Positions 35,552-42,774 of a stretch of 44,668 nucleotides of DNA are shown here, in pieces. Under the pieces are notes generated by a model that had not been told where the DNA came from, ran no database searches, and saw only the letters and a list, made by a program, of their open reading frames with translations. Source of the DNA: Saprospiraceae bacterium (GTDB lineage: Bacteria > Bacteroidota > Bacteroidia > Chitinophagales > Saprospiraceae); the NCBI GenBank assembly GCA_027488855.1, contig JAIYAV010000418.1, positions 1-44,668 on the forward strand. Reading direction: 5' to 3'. Position 1 is the first letter of the stretch. The number at the start of each line of letters is the position of its first letter. The position numbers were made by a program, and so were the translations under genes.

Positions 35552-35668
35552 CTTAGGTGTTTCCTTAAGTGCCTTAAGTTTCTTAGGTGGTAAAAAAGAA
35601 GAAAACCTGCGGAGCAGGATAATTTTTAACCACCTAAGAAACCTAAGGCACTTAAGAAAACACCTAAG
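35552..35668. repeat. CTTAGGTG-type palindrome with loop hairpin (copy 4)
   Basis: The arms 35552-35591 and 35629-35668 pair over 40 bp with two mismatches, built from CTTAGGTG and CCTTAAGTG units and ending in TTAGGTGGT. The loop contains CCTG-CGGA-GCAGG, a variant of the GGCCC-type inner hairpin. Lies between the converging MarR and SPFH genes. Confidence 0.87.
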
Positions 35669-35691
35669 CAACTATTAGCCATAGACTTACC

Positions 35692-36594
35692 TCAATTCCC
35701 ACTCAAAATCATCGGCGAGCTTTTGCTATCCATGATGATGATCTTCGCATTGGGAGAGGCAGCCAATTCTCTTTGGGTTTTGATCTTTTCGTATTGCAAC
35801 AACTTGTCGCTCAAGGTGGAGGTCAAAATCCGCTGGTAATCGGAAATACCCTGGGCTTCTACCCGTTTGCGGTCGGCTTCCTGGCGTTCTTTGTCCAGCA
35901 CGAAGCGCATCTTTTGCGATTCTTGCTCAGCGTTGATCTTGGACTCGATGGCCGCTTTGACCGATTGTGGCAAATTGAGGTTGCGGATCAGCACTTGTTC
36001 CAGGGAAAATCCACGTTTGGTGAACTCCTTCTCTACGGCTGTAAACAAGCGTTGCTGAAACTCTTCTCTTTTGCTGGAATACAAGGATACGGCTTCATAA
36101 TTGGCAGCCAGGTCGCGAATTTTGGTGCGTACAATAGGTCTTACGACTACATTGGTGTAGTCTTCGCCGATGGTGCGCAAAATCGTAGGTGCTTTGTCTG
36201 AAGTAACCCGAAACAATACGGTAAGATCAATGACCACTTCCAAACCATCGGAAGAAAGCACCCGGATGGCATCATCGCCCTCCTGGTCGCCTTCGTCATG
36301 AATGGCCGACATGGTGTAGTTTTGGGTTTTGACGTCAAACTTGATGACCGTCAAAATGGGATTGACTACATTCAGGCCCTCGGTCAGTACCTTGCCCTGA
36401 ATTTTACCAAAGAGGCTTTGTACCCCCACCGTACCCGCAGTAATTTGTACAAAACAAGAGGAAATAAAACCCAATACAATCAACGCAAAACCAATCATGT
36501 AACCAATGCGGCCCAGTTTTTTGAAATTGGGGCTGGTGTTGGAAATGACGTTGAGTACGATGATGCTGATGATACCAAAAATAATAAGAGCCAT
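35692..36594 (-). CDS. SPFH/prohibitin-family membrane protein
   Basis: 300 residues. Two N-terminal hydrophobic segments (LIIFGIISIIVLNVI and IGYMIGFALIVLGFISSC) are followed by the band-7 domain (AGTVGVQSLFGKI, VIDLTVLFRVTSD, VVVRPIVRTKIRDLAANY) and a C-terminal coiled coil (NAEQESQKMRFVLDKERQEA). Members form large membrane scaffolds, often with FtsH-type proteases (HflK/HflC). It stands alone here. Confidence 0.92.
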   Translation of the reverse strand: MALIIFGIISIIVLNVISNTSPNFKKLGRIGYMIGFALIVLGFISSCFVQITAGTVGVQSLFGKIQGKVLTEGLNVVNPILTVIKFDVKTQNYTMSAIHDEGDQEGDDAIRVLSSDGLEVVIDLTVLFRVTSDKAPTILRTIGEDYTNVVVRPIVRTKIRDLAANYEAVSLYSSKREEFQQRLFTAVEKEFTKRGFSLEQVLIRNLNLPQSVKAAIESKINAEQESQKMRFVLDKERQEADRKRVEAQGISDYQRILTSTLSDKLLQYEKIKTQRELAASPNAKIIIMDSKSSPMILSGN

Positions 36595-36720
36595 AGGTTG
36601 CTATTTTTTGTGCGACGAAGTTAGGTGTACATTCTTGGCTTAGCAAGGATGTTAGAGAAAGATAGGCACAAATGCGATGAAATCCTAATAAAAATCGTTT
36701 GAATCATCAATTGTAAAATG

Positions 36721-36756
36721 AAAAACCGCCAACAAGTAAGGTATACTTATTGGCGG
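36721..36756 (-). terminator. Terminator of the HTH-membrane-protein operon
   Basis: On the minus strand CCGCCAATAAGTA pairs with TACTTGTTGGCGG and is followed by TTTTTC. It lies 33 bp after the stop of the gene at 36789. Confidence 0.75.
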
Positions 36757-36788
36757 TCGAAGGGATTATAGTTGGTCGATGTAATTAA

Positions 36789-37712
36789 CTAAGGGAAATA
36801 CTTGTGAAGAATGCTAATTATTTCATTAGAAGTTTCCTCCAGGGCCTGTTTCATGGCTAAAGAATAATCGTATACTGCTGGAGATTCATTTTCTAAAGCA
36901 GAATGGGTAGGCTCATAATGCGCCCATTTGTCTTGAGTTACTTCTTTTACAATGGTTTCTTCAAAAATCAACCGATTGGATTGGGGATCTACCCCCCGCA
37001 TGGTCAGTTTTATACGCGCCTTATTTTGAGGTACAAGGTTGTATAAGTCTTTCCCCGAAGATTCCATAAATTCTTGCAACTGTAAAGTGACCAAAGTAAG
37101 GGGACGATCTAGGCTTTTTTGTTTTATTTTTTCAATAAAATCCTGCTCATTTTTCCACTCTACATTTAATTTATTGACATCTAATATTTCAGTATTTACA
37201 GGCATTTCCCAATTGTGAATGACGCGTTCGAGCACTCCAGAAAGTGGGGATTTGGCATTGTTTAACGCCAAATTATTACTCAGAATAAAACCTCGTCGGA
37301 CGCTTGATTGATTGCCATTCGCGATGGGATAATTGGTTCGCCTTGTCCTGATCTGGTCTGTTCCTGGTTTGGGTTCAATGGCGTGTTGTGTGGAAGGTCG
37401 AGCTTTTTCAAGTGCTGGGAGGAACGAGCCCCCCAGTCCCTGATCCTGGTGCAGTGGTGGAGTATTGGCGGGATCGGCCTTGACGCCGACCACACCAATC
37501 ACTGGCATATCGTGATGGTACAAACCCGTGAGCAGCAAGAAGCCGATCAGCATAGCCGTACCTATTTTATTCAGTTTTTCGAAACGCTTTTTATCCGCTT
37601 CGCGAATTTTATCCGCTTTTTTTGGGTCATTAACGGGTACAGGGGTCGTTTTGATCCCCTTGTCTTTGTCCTTATCGGCGCTGTTGTTTGGATGAGTGTA
37701 AAATTTTTGCAT
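36789..37712 (-). CDS. Uncharacterised single-pass membrane protein
   Basis: 307 residues. A charged N-terminus (KDKDKGIKTTPVPVNDPKK) is followed by one membrane helix (IGTAMLIGFLLLTGL, about residues 51-65), and a mostly polar 240-residue C-terminal domain with LTLVTLQLQEFM and IKLTMRGVDP. N-in, C-out topology is likely by the positive-inside rule. I do not recognise a family. It follows the XRE regulator by 42 bp, so probably the second gene of an operon. Confidence 0.75.
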   Translation of the reverse strand: MQKFYTHPNNSADKDKDKGIKTTPVPVNDPKKADKIREADKKRFEKLNKIGTAMLIGFLLLTGLYHHDMPVIGVVGVKADPANTPPLHQDQGLGGSFLPALEKARPSTQHAIEPKPGTDQIRTRRTNYPIANGNQSSVRRGFILSNNLALNNAKSPLSGVLERVIHNWEMPVNTEILDVNKLNVEWKNEQDFIEKIKQKSLDRPLTLVTLQLQEFMESSGKDLYNLVPQNKARIKLTMRGVDPQSNRLIFEETIVKEVTQDKWAHYEPTHSALENESPAVYDYSLAMKQALEETSNEIISILHKYFP

Positions 37713-37754
37713 ATGGTTGTTGGCGTTTTTCGGCTGATGAACTTGATTGGGTTT

Positions 37755-38384
37755 TTAGTCCAAGAGCAAGTCAAAAACTTTGTCTTTGGCGCAAATAAAA
37801 ATTTCGGTAATGGCCTCCGGGCTGGTGTTGAGCTGTTCGGCCAATTCCTGAATGGACATTCCATTGTTGATCCCCTGAAAAACCAATACTTCGCGATTGT
37901 CCAGGTTTTCGGTAAACAAGTCCTTCAATTTGGGCATTTTGAGCTGCTCGTTGGCGTACACCCCGGTGATCATTTTCATCACTTCATCGTGTCGCTCAGG
38001 AGTTCCAAAAGTGCTCATCACCTTTTCGGCCAAGTTGAAATACATTCCTCGGTACATCTTAAAATAAAGCAGCACCTCTGAAAAGTCTTTCAACAATGCA
38101 TCTAGGTCAATACAGTTAACCACATTTTTGCCCAAAACATTCCCGAATTGCTCTTTTTCTTGCAAAAGATTTTCAATGTCCGTTTCAAAAAAGCGCGACA
38201 GGGTATACAGTACGTCTAGCTTTGGGAAAGAACGTTGATTTTCGTACGAGGCTAGGGCCGTACGGGAAATGTCAACATCCTCTTCTTTCAAAGCCATCAC
38301 CAGCTCCTCCTGCGTATACCCTTTGGCTACTCGCAAACGGATCAGGTTCTCCGCTAGATTCTTCTTTAGTTTCTCCTCCAACAT
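37755..38384 (-). CDS. XRE-family helix-turn-helix regulator
   Basis: 209 residues. The N-terminal about 65 residues are an HTH_3 domain: LIRLRVAKGYTQEELVMALKEEDVDISRTALASYENQRSFPKL shows both HTH helices. The C-terminal about 140 residues are helical and end with a second HTH-like segment (GMSIQELAEQLNTSPEAITEIF). First gene of a two-gene operon with the membrane protein. Its operator is not identified; the promoter would be in the AT-rich gap upstream of 38384. Confidence 0.85.
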   Translation of the reverse strand: MLEEKLKKNLAENLIRLRVAKGYTQEELVMALKEEDVDISRTALASYENQRSFPKLDVLYTLSRFFETDIENLLQEKEQFGNVLGKNVVNCIDLDALLKDFSEVLLYFKMYRGMYFNLAEKVMSTFGTPERHDEVMKMITGVYANEQLKMPKLKDLFTENLDNREVLVFQGINNGMSIQELAEQLNTSPEAITEIFICAKDKVFDLLLD

Positions 38385-38565
38385 TGGTCCAGTATTGACA
38401 GCTTGCCGGAATATTGCGTTTAAGCGATGTACAAGCGTTCAAAGAATTCAGGCAAGCCTTAGCCTTACAAAAGTATGAGTACTTGACATAAAAAGCAAGT
38501 CTCATGGATTAATTTGTCATTAAAAATAACATTTAATAAAAATTGTCATTTTAACTGTCAAATAA

Positions 38566-38596
38566 TTTGCGTACTTAAAATTGTGCATTATCTTTG
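38566..38596 (+). promoter_or_regulatory. Strong Bacteroidota promoter (small RNA)
   Basis: TTTG (38566-38569), a 19-nt spacer and TATCTTTG (38589-38596) fit the Bacteroidota sigma-ABfr consensus exactly. Transcription should begin near 38602. No convincing ORF follows before the terminator at 38706-38771. Confidence 0.7.
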
Positions 38597-38601
38597 CAGC
38601 G

Positions 38602-38771
38602 TCATTTAGCGCTTGTTTGTGTTTTTGCCTTCACAACAGGCGCTTGAAGACAACCCGTCCCTAAGTAAAGCAACTCTCATCCGGTTAACCGGTAGCATTT
38701 CAATAGGTCGGACACAAATGGAACCAAAACCGCTGGTTTTCAGTTCCATTCGTATCCGGCCTTATTTTTTT
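38602..38771 (+). ncRNA. Candidate small RNA, about 170 nt
   Basis: Bounded by the consensus promoter and a strong intrinsic terminator. A 5' hairpin forms from AGCGCTTGTTTGTG and CACAACAGGCGCT. A central palindrome CCGGTTAACCGG follows. The 3' hairpin (38706-38761) stacks GGTCGGACAC with GTATCCGGCC and then ATGGAAC-C-AAAACC with GGTTTT-CA-GTTCCAT, followed by TTATTTTTTT. I do not recognise it as 6S, SRP or tmRNA (no matching core motifs seen). It is not the tRNA leader, because a separate promoter lies at 38793-38824. Confidence 0.55.
38706..38771 (+). terminator. Intrinsic terminator of the small RNA
   Basis: A roughly 25-bp imperfect stem (GGTCGGACAC/GTATCCGGCC outer part, AAAACC-GCT-GGTTTT apex) ends in TTATTTTTTT. 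Confidence 0.75.
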
Positions 38772-38792
38772 AGAGAAAAAGCGGCCTGGTAC

Positions 38793-38824
38793 TTGGCTTT
38801 TTACACTACACTGTTGTATCTTTG
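38793..38824 (+). promoter_or_regulatory. Promoter of the tRNA-Val transcript
   Basis: TTG (38793-38795), a 21-nt spacer and TATCTTTG (38817-38824) precede the tRNA by 38 nt. Slightly long spacer but exact -10. Confidence 0.6.
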
Positions 38825-38862
38825 CGAGCGCTAAAAAAAGATGTAGCGTTTTTCATCAAATC

Positions 38863-38937
38863 GGGTAATTAGCTCAGTTGGTTTAGAGCGCTGCTTTGAC
38901 AGAGCAGAGGTCACAGGTTCGAGTCCTGTATTACCCA
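38863..38937 (+). tRNA. tRNA-Val (anticodon GAC)
   Basis: Acceptor GGGTAAT/ATTACCC with discriminator A, D arm AGCTCAGTTGGTTTAGAGC, anticodon stem CTGCT/AGCAG with loop TTGACAG (GAC), and T arm ACAGGTTCGAGTCCTGT. CCA is not encoded. 75 nt. Confidence 0.95.
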
Positions 38938-38942
38938 CGAGA

Positions 38943-39549
38943 ATGGGTGTGAGCTTCGTTGCCGGTGGCTCGAAGCGTGTGGTTCTCAAACTTCGTTTGA
39001 GAAGTGTGGGTGTGAGTGTGTTGGGGCACTGCGCCGGGGATTGGAAGGAAGCTCAGATTTGGGTTTTCAGGTTTAAAGAACTAAAAAGACTAGACGTGTT
39101 TGATTTTGAAAAATTGGAAGTGTATCAGGAAATGCGGGGGGTGAACTTGAAAGTTTTAAAACACCTGTTTACGCAGAAGTCGCTTGATCCATATATCCAG
39201 GACCAATTCAAACGCGCCAGCTTGAGTGCCCTGTTGAACCTGGCCGAAGGAACTGGCCGCATGACGAGCCCCGACAAAAAGAAATTTTACATCACGGCGC
39301 GTTCATCGGTTTTTGAATGTGTCGCGATCTTACAGATTATGCATGATACTGACCTCGTGGAAAAAAGCTTCTACGATGATTTATACGCTGGCTTTGAAAA
39401 GGTATCCAGAATGCTGCTGGGAATGATTCGTTCTCTGGAGTAAACTGGTGGTTTTCAAATTCAGAGAATGGGCAACCACCGAGGGTTGCCCCAACACACC
39501 CACACTCATCAAACGAAGTTTGATGATCACACTCACACTCACACACTAT
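38943..39549. mobile_element. IVS-like element: inverted repeats enclosing a four-helix-bundle gene
   Basis: The left arm (38987-39028) AAACTTCGTTTGA...GTGTGGGTGTG...TTGGGGCA is complementary to the right arm (39487-39522) with a single 6-nt length difference. Outer GTGTGAG/CTCACAC repeats continue the stem. The only gene inside is a four-helix-bundle (S23/IVP-type) ORF. In 23S rRNA intervening sequences such proteins are encoded in the loop of a similar stem; here the element fills the spacer between two tRNA genes. Mobility is inference. Confidence 0.6.
39096..39443 (+). CDS. Four-helix-bundle protein (23S rRNA IVS/S23 family, TIGR02436)
   Basis: 115 residues from a GTG start at 39096, which gives the family N-terminus (M)FDFEKLEVYQEMRGVN. 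The frame extends upstream to 38943, but that part crosses the inverted repeat and is not family-like. Family blocks: QFKRASLSALLNLAEGTGRM, DKKKFYITARSSVFECVAIL and FEKVSRMLLGMIRSLE. The fold is a small pentameric four-helix bundle; its biochemical role is unknown, though members are encoded in rRNA intervening sequences and a relative (Avd) serves diversity-generating retroelements. Confidence 0.85.
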   Translation: MFDFEKLEVYQEMRGVNLKVLKHLFTQKSLDPYIQDQFKRASLSALLNLAEGTGRMTSPDKKKFYITARSSVFECVAILQIMHDTDLVEKSFYDDLYAGFEKVSRMLLGMIRSLE

Positions 39550-39552
39550 TTT

Positions 39553-39626
39553 CGGGATGTGGCGCAGCCCGGTAGCGCACACGCCTGGGGGGCGTGGGGC
39601 CGCAGGTTCAAATCCTGTCATCCCGA
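39553..39626 (+). tRNA. tRNA-Pro (anticodon GGG)
   Basis: Acceptor CGGGATG/CATCCCG with discriminator A, D arm GGCGCAGCCCGGTAGCGC, anticodon stem CACGC/GCGTG with loop CTGGGGG (GGG), and T arm GCAGGTTCAAATCCTGT. CCA is not encoded. 74 nt. Confidence 0.95.
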
Positions 39627-39636
39627 CTTGATTTTC

Positions 39637-39674
39637 AAGGAGTTACGAATTTAGATTTCGTAACTCCTTTTTTT
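39637..39674 (+). terminator. Terminator after tRNA-Pro
   Basis: AAGGAGTTACGAA and TTCGTAACTCCTT form a perfect 13-bp stem with a 7-nt loop, followed by a T-run. It probably ends the tRNA-Val/tRNA-Pro transcript. Confidence 0.92.
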
Positions 39675-39930
39675 ATGCATGCAACGTGCATGCATTTTTA
39701 GTGTTGTTTTGGAGGCATTTGGTGCCATTTGTGGGCGGGATTTTTTTTCTGTCGTTCGTCGAAAAGTCCTCGTCAACTCTACTGCTTATCCTTTTCAGAC
39801 CTCAACAAATTCCTAGGGATTTACTCTTATCTCAGTTTTTTCAATGAACTGCTTTTCTATTTTATCTAAAAAAATGCAAATGTTTTATTAACTTGCTAAA
39901 GCATAGAAATAGACTTCAAAATCTAACTCC
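39675..39930. other. AT-rich gap, no gene seen
   Basis: The 256 bp between the tRNA terminator and the HEXXH-TPR gene contain no supported ORF. A GCATGCAACGTGCATGC palindrome lies at about 39676-39692. No consensus TAnnTTTG -10 is visible before the start at 39931. Confidence 0.5.
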
Positions 39931-41532
39931 ATGAAAACCCATCAATCCCTTTTTTCTTTTGTATTCTTGGTTTTGACTTTTCAATTAAATGCACAGGAAT
40001 TAATTCGCATCAACAAAGGGTGCCACTTCGACGGTGACGATGCAAACCTCAATGTGTATGTCTATCCTCCCTCGCAGGAAGCACAAATAATTGTACAACG
40101 CATCACCGCTACCATTGGCTTGGAGTCCAATTTTATCATCAAGTCTGCAAATGTAGCAAATGCCCTAGCCGCAAATGAGAATGGGAAGCGCTACATTTTG
40201 TACAACACTACTTTCCTCGAAAACTTCAAGCGCGACGCCCGCACCCGCTGGGCAGCCTATTGTGTTCTGGCACATGAAATAGGGCATCACCTGAACAACC
40301 ACAATTTCGGCGAAACCATTAATCAGCGTCGAAAAGAAATGGAACTCTCCGCTGACCTATTTGCAGGCCACATCCTACAAAAAATGGGCGCTACACTCGA
40401 CGAAGCCCAGGCAGGTATAAACTCTTTTTCCCTGCCCAATGAAACCATAACCCACCCTCCCAAAACTGCACGCTTGGAAGCCGTAGCCAATGGTTGGAAA
40501 CAAGCTAAAGAAGGAATGACTATTAAATTAGAAGAGGTTGATAAAGAAAAATTGGCGAAAGAGTGGTTTGATAAGGGATATAATATTTATTCTAGGGCTA
40601 CAGATAGTACTAAAATATTATATTTCACTAAGGCGATAGAATTTAAGCCGGATTATTTCGAAGCTTATTTTTGGAGAGGATCAATCCTATGGAGTAAAGG
40701 TGATTATAAAGCTGCGATATTTGATTTTGACCAAGTTATTCGTTTAGATCAAAACCCTAATAGTGGATTTAACTTTAAAGCACGTGCATATCTCCGTCGA
40801 GGAGATGCAAAAGTACAACTTCAAATGTGGAAAGAAGCTTTAGCTGATTTTGACCAAGCCTGTGAATTGGATCCAAAAAATGTAGAAACTTTTTTGGATA
40901 GAGGTCGTTTTAAAGTACGACAAAAGGATTTTACAGGTGCAATTATGGATTTTGATAAAGCCATTCAACTGAGACCAAATTGGTACCATTTATTTGATCA
41001 GAGGGGGGATGCAAAAACTGTATTGGGTAAATATGAAGAAGCATTCAAAGATTACGATATGGCTATTCTTTTGTGTTCCAAAGACACTTCTGAAACTTAT
41101 ACGCTCACTAATTTATTAACCAAGTATGGTGACTTAAAACTTCAATTAGGCAAACACGAAGAAGCAATCAATGGTTATGATAGAGCTATCCTTACATGTC
41201 CGAAAAAAACTCCTTATTTTCATAAGCTTCTTAGTTTACTATTAAAGTGCGGAGACCTAAAACTTCAATTAAGTAGATATAAAGAAGCTATTGCCAATTA
41301 TGACCAAGCAATTGAATTTCAGATAAATCCAGCTCCAGTTAGAGGTTCAGGTTTATTTGAATTAAAAGGGAAAGCCTATGCAAATAAAGGTCGTGCTGTA
41401 ATTAAAATGGGCGATCAAAGCCGTTTTGGAGAAGCACTTGACCTTATAAATAAAGCAGAACTTACATATTCGGAGTATTTATATGATGCAAAAGACCTCA
41501 AAAAAATAGCCCTTAAGGCGTTAAGCAAATAA
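39931..41532 (+). CDS. Secreted HEXXH metallopeptidase-TPR protein
   Basis: 533 residues with a signal peptide (FSFVFLVLTFQLNAQ). Residues about 20-190 form an M48-like zinc domain: His115-Glu116-x-x-His119 in LAHEIGHHLNNH, with the third ligand in MELSADLFAG. Residues about 205-500 are TPR repeats (YFEAYFWRGSILWSKGDYKA, KEALADFDQACELDPKNV). First gene of a three-gene operon: the next start is 15 bp after its stop and encodes a paralogous N-terminal domain. Location is periplasmic or extracellular; substrate unknown. Confidence 0.88.
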   Translation: MKTHQSLFSFVFLVLTFQLNAQELIRINKGCHFDGDDANLNVYVYPPSQEAQIIVQRITATIGLESNFIIKSANVANALAANENGKRYILYNTTFLENFKRDARTRWAAYCVLAHEIGHHLNNHNFGETINQRRKEMELSADLFAGHILQKMGATLDEAQAGINSFSLPNETITHPPKTARLEAVANGWKQAKEGMTIKLEEVDKEKLAKEWFDKGYNIYSRATDSTKILYFTKAIEFKPDYFEAYFWRGSILWSKGDYKAAIFDFDQVIRLDQNPNSGFNFKARAYLRRGDAKVQLQMWKEALADFDQACELDPKNVETFLDRGRFKVRQKDFTGAIMDFDKAIQLRPNWYHLFDQRGDAKTVLGKYEEAFKDYDMAILLCSKDTSETYTLTNLLTKYGDLKLQLGKHEEAINGYDRAILTCPKKTPYFHKLLSLLLKCGDLKLQLSRYKEAIANYDQAIEFQINPAPVRGSGLFELKGKAYANKGRAVIKMGDQSRFGEALDLINKAELTYSEYLYDAKDLKKIALKALSK

Positions 41533-41547
41533 ATTCATGAATTGAAG

Positions 41548-42765
41548 ATGAACGCTTGCTTTATAATTTTTTGTTCTTTAATGTTTTGCACATATCTCCT
41601 ACCTGCGCAGGAGTTGATCACTTTTTCTACGCAGGAGCATTGTAGTTTTTCAGGTACGGCTTGGGAGGAGGAACTGTATCGCTTTCCAGCCAATCCGAAA
41701 GTAGCCTCTTGGGTGCTTGAAATACTGGAGGCTGGGGGTGTTTCTCAAAATTTTGAATTGATACAAGCAAATGTTGAAAATATAGCTGCAGTTTATGATG
41801 TAAAAACAGGCAAAAGATACTTGCTTTTTAGTCAAAATCACCTTGAAAAGGCCGCAACGAAACTTGAAGTATATGCCGCGTTCGCACACGAGATCGGACA
41901 CCACGTTAATGAGCATACCATCTCCGAAGCGAGCCGCAAGGGCGAAGAATGGGAAGCTGATTACTTTATGGGTTATGTATTGGCTAAGATCAGTGGGATT
42001 TCGGCCTTGCAAGAAGCTGAGCGAGTGATTGAACTATTACCAACTTCTCATCCGCAGGCGGTCACCAATCAGGAGCGCCGACAAGCCATTGAAGAAGGCT
42101 GGAAAGCTGCTCAAGCTTCATTTGCGATCAAAAGCGCCACTTTTGATTATGATCCTAATCGGGAAGCTTTATTGCAAGCGCAGTTTCCTTTTCCACCGCC
42201 GCCCTGCTGCTCGCCAATTACATTACCTGATTATTTGTTCAGCTCCGCAACTCATCTAGGCGACCTGGACAAAAAATTAAGAGCAGCTCTGGGAAAAACG
42301 GGTTTTGTGTATTTTAAATACATGTCGGTACCCAATGGTTTCGCCTTAGTCACACAGATGGAGCAGTACAATGCCAATTACACCAGTCGGAATGATAATA
42401 AACGCTGGAATGCTACACCCGTTGGTGCTAACTTTGCGGGGTACCTCGATTACTTCCGACGTTTGCTCTTTCCAGAGAAAGCCTATTTCCGTACTTTTGT
42501 TTTTTTAGTCAGCACTCAGGATTTTAATACAAAAGGAAAACAGGTTACTAAAGCAGAAGTTGGTGCATGGTATGGTCAGGGAATCAACCGATTACCTAAG
42601 ACAACTGCTTCACAAATTTATAACGACGATGTTAAAGCGACTGTGTTGGTTTATGAGTTTGAAGTACCAGAGAGCAATCGCCGTCCTACTCAGAAGTGTC
42701 CAAGCATCAATACTTTGCAACATTTGAAGCAGTCTGGTCTGTGGCAGGCATTAGGGCTTCGTTAA
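41548..42765 (+). CDS. Secreted HEXXH metallopeptidase with unknown C-terminal domain
   Basis: 405 residues from the ATG at 41548; an in-frame TTG two codons earlier is less likely. After a signal peptide (FIIFCSLMFCTYLLPAQ) residues about 20-190 are paralogous to the preceding gene's N-terminal domain: His114-Glu-x-x-His in FAHEIGHHVNEH, third ligand in WEADYFMG. A PPPCC linker leads to a roughly 190-residue C-terminal domain with FVYFKYMSVPNGFALVTQ, YFRTFVFLVSTQDF and ATVLVYEFEVPE that I do not recognise. 9 bp separate it from the next gene. Confidence 0.85.
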   Translation: MNACFIIFCSLMFCTYLLPAQELITFSTQEHCSFSGTAWEEELYRFPANPKVASWVLEILEAGGVSQNFELIQANVENIAAVYDVKTGKRYLLFSQNHLEKAATKLEVYAAFAHEIGHHVNEHTISEASRKGEEWEADYFMGYVLAKISGISALQEAERVIELLPTSHPQAVTNQERRQAIEEGWKAAQASFAIKSATFDYDPNREALLQAQFPFPPPPCCSPITLPDYLFSSATHLGDLDKKLRAALGKTGFVYFKYMSVPNGFALVTQMEQYNANYTSRNDNKRWNATPVGANFAGYLDYFRRLLFPEKAYFRTFVFLVSTQDFNTKGKQVTKAEVGAWYGQGINRLPKTTASQIYNDDVKATVLVYEFEVPESNRRPTQKCPSINTLQHLKQSGLWQALGLR

Positions 42766-42774
42766 ATTTTTCAC

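Noticed and set aside
38613-38834. 73-codon ORF upstream of tRNA-Val
   Set aside because: TTG start, crosses a strong terminator and a second promoter; composition not protein-like. The region is better read as a small RNA.
38943-39095. N-terminal extension of the four-helix-bundle ORF
   Set aside because: It translates the inverted repeat; the family N-terminus begins at the GTG at 39096.
39676-39692. GCATGCAACGTGCATGC palindrome after the tRNA terminator
   Set aside because: Short isolated palindrome with no promoter nearby; could be an attachment-site relic, but no integrase or duplicated tRNA end was seen.
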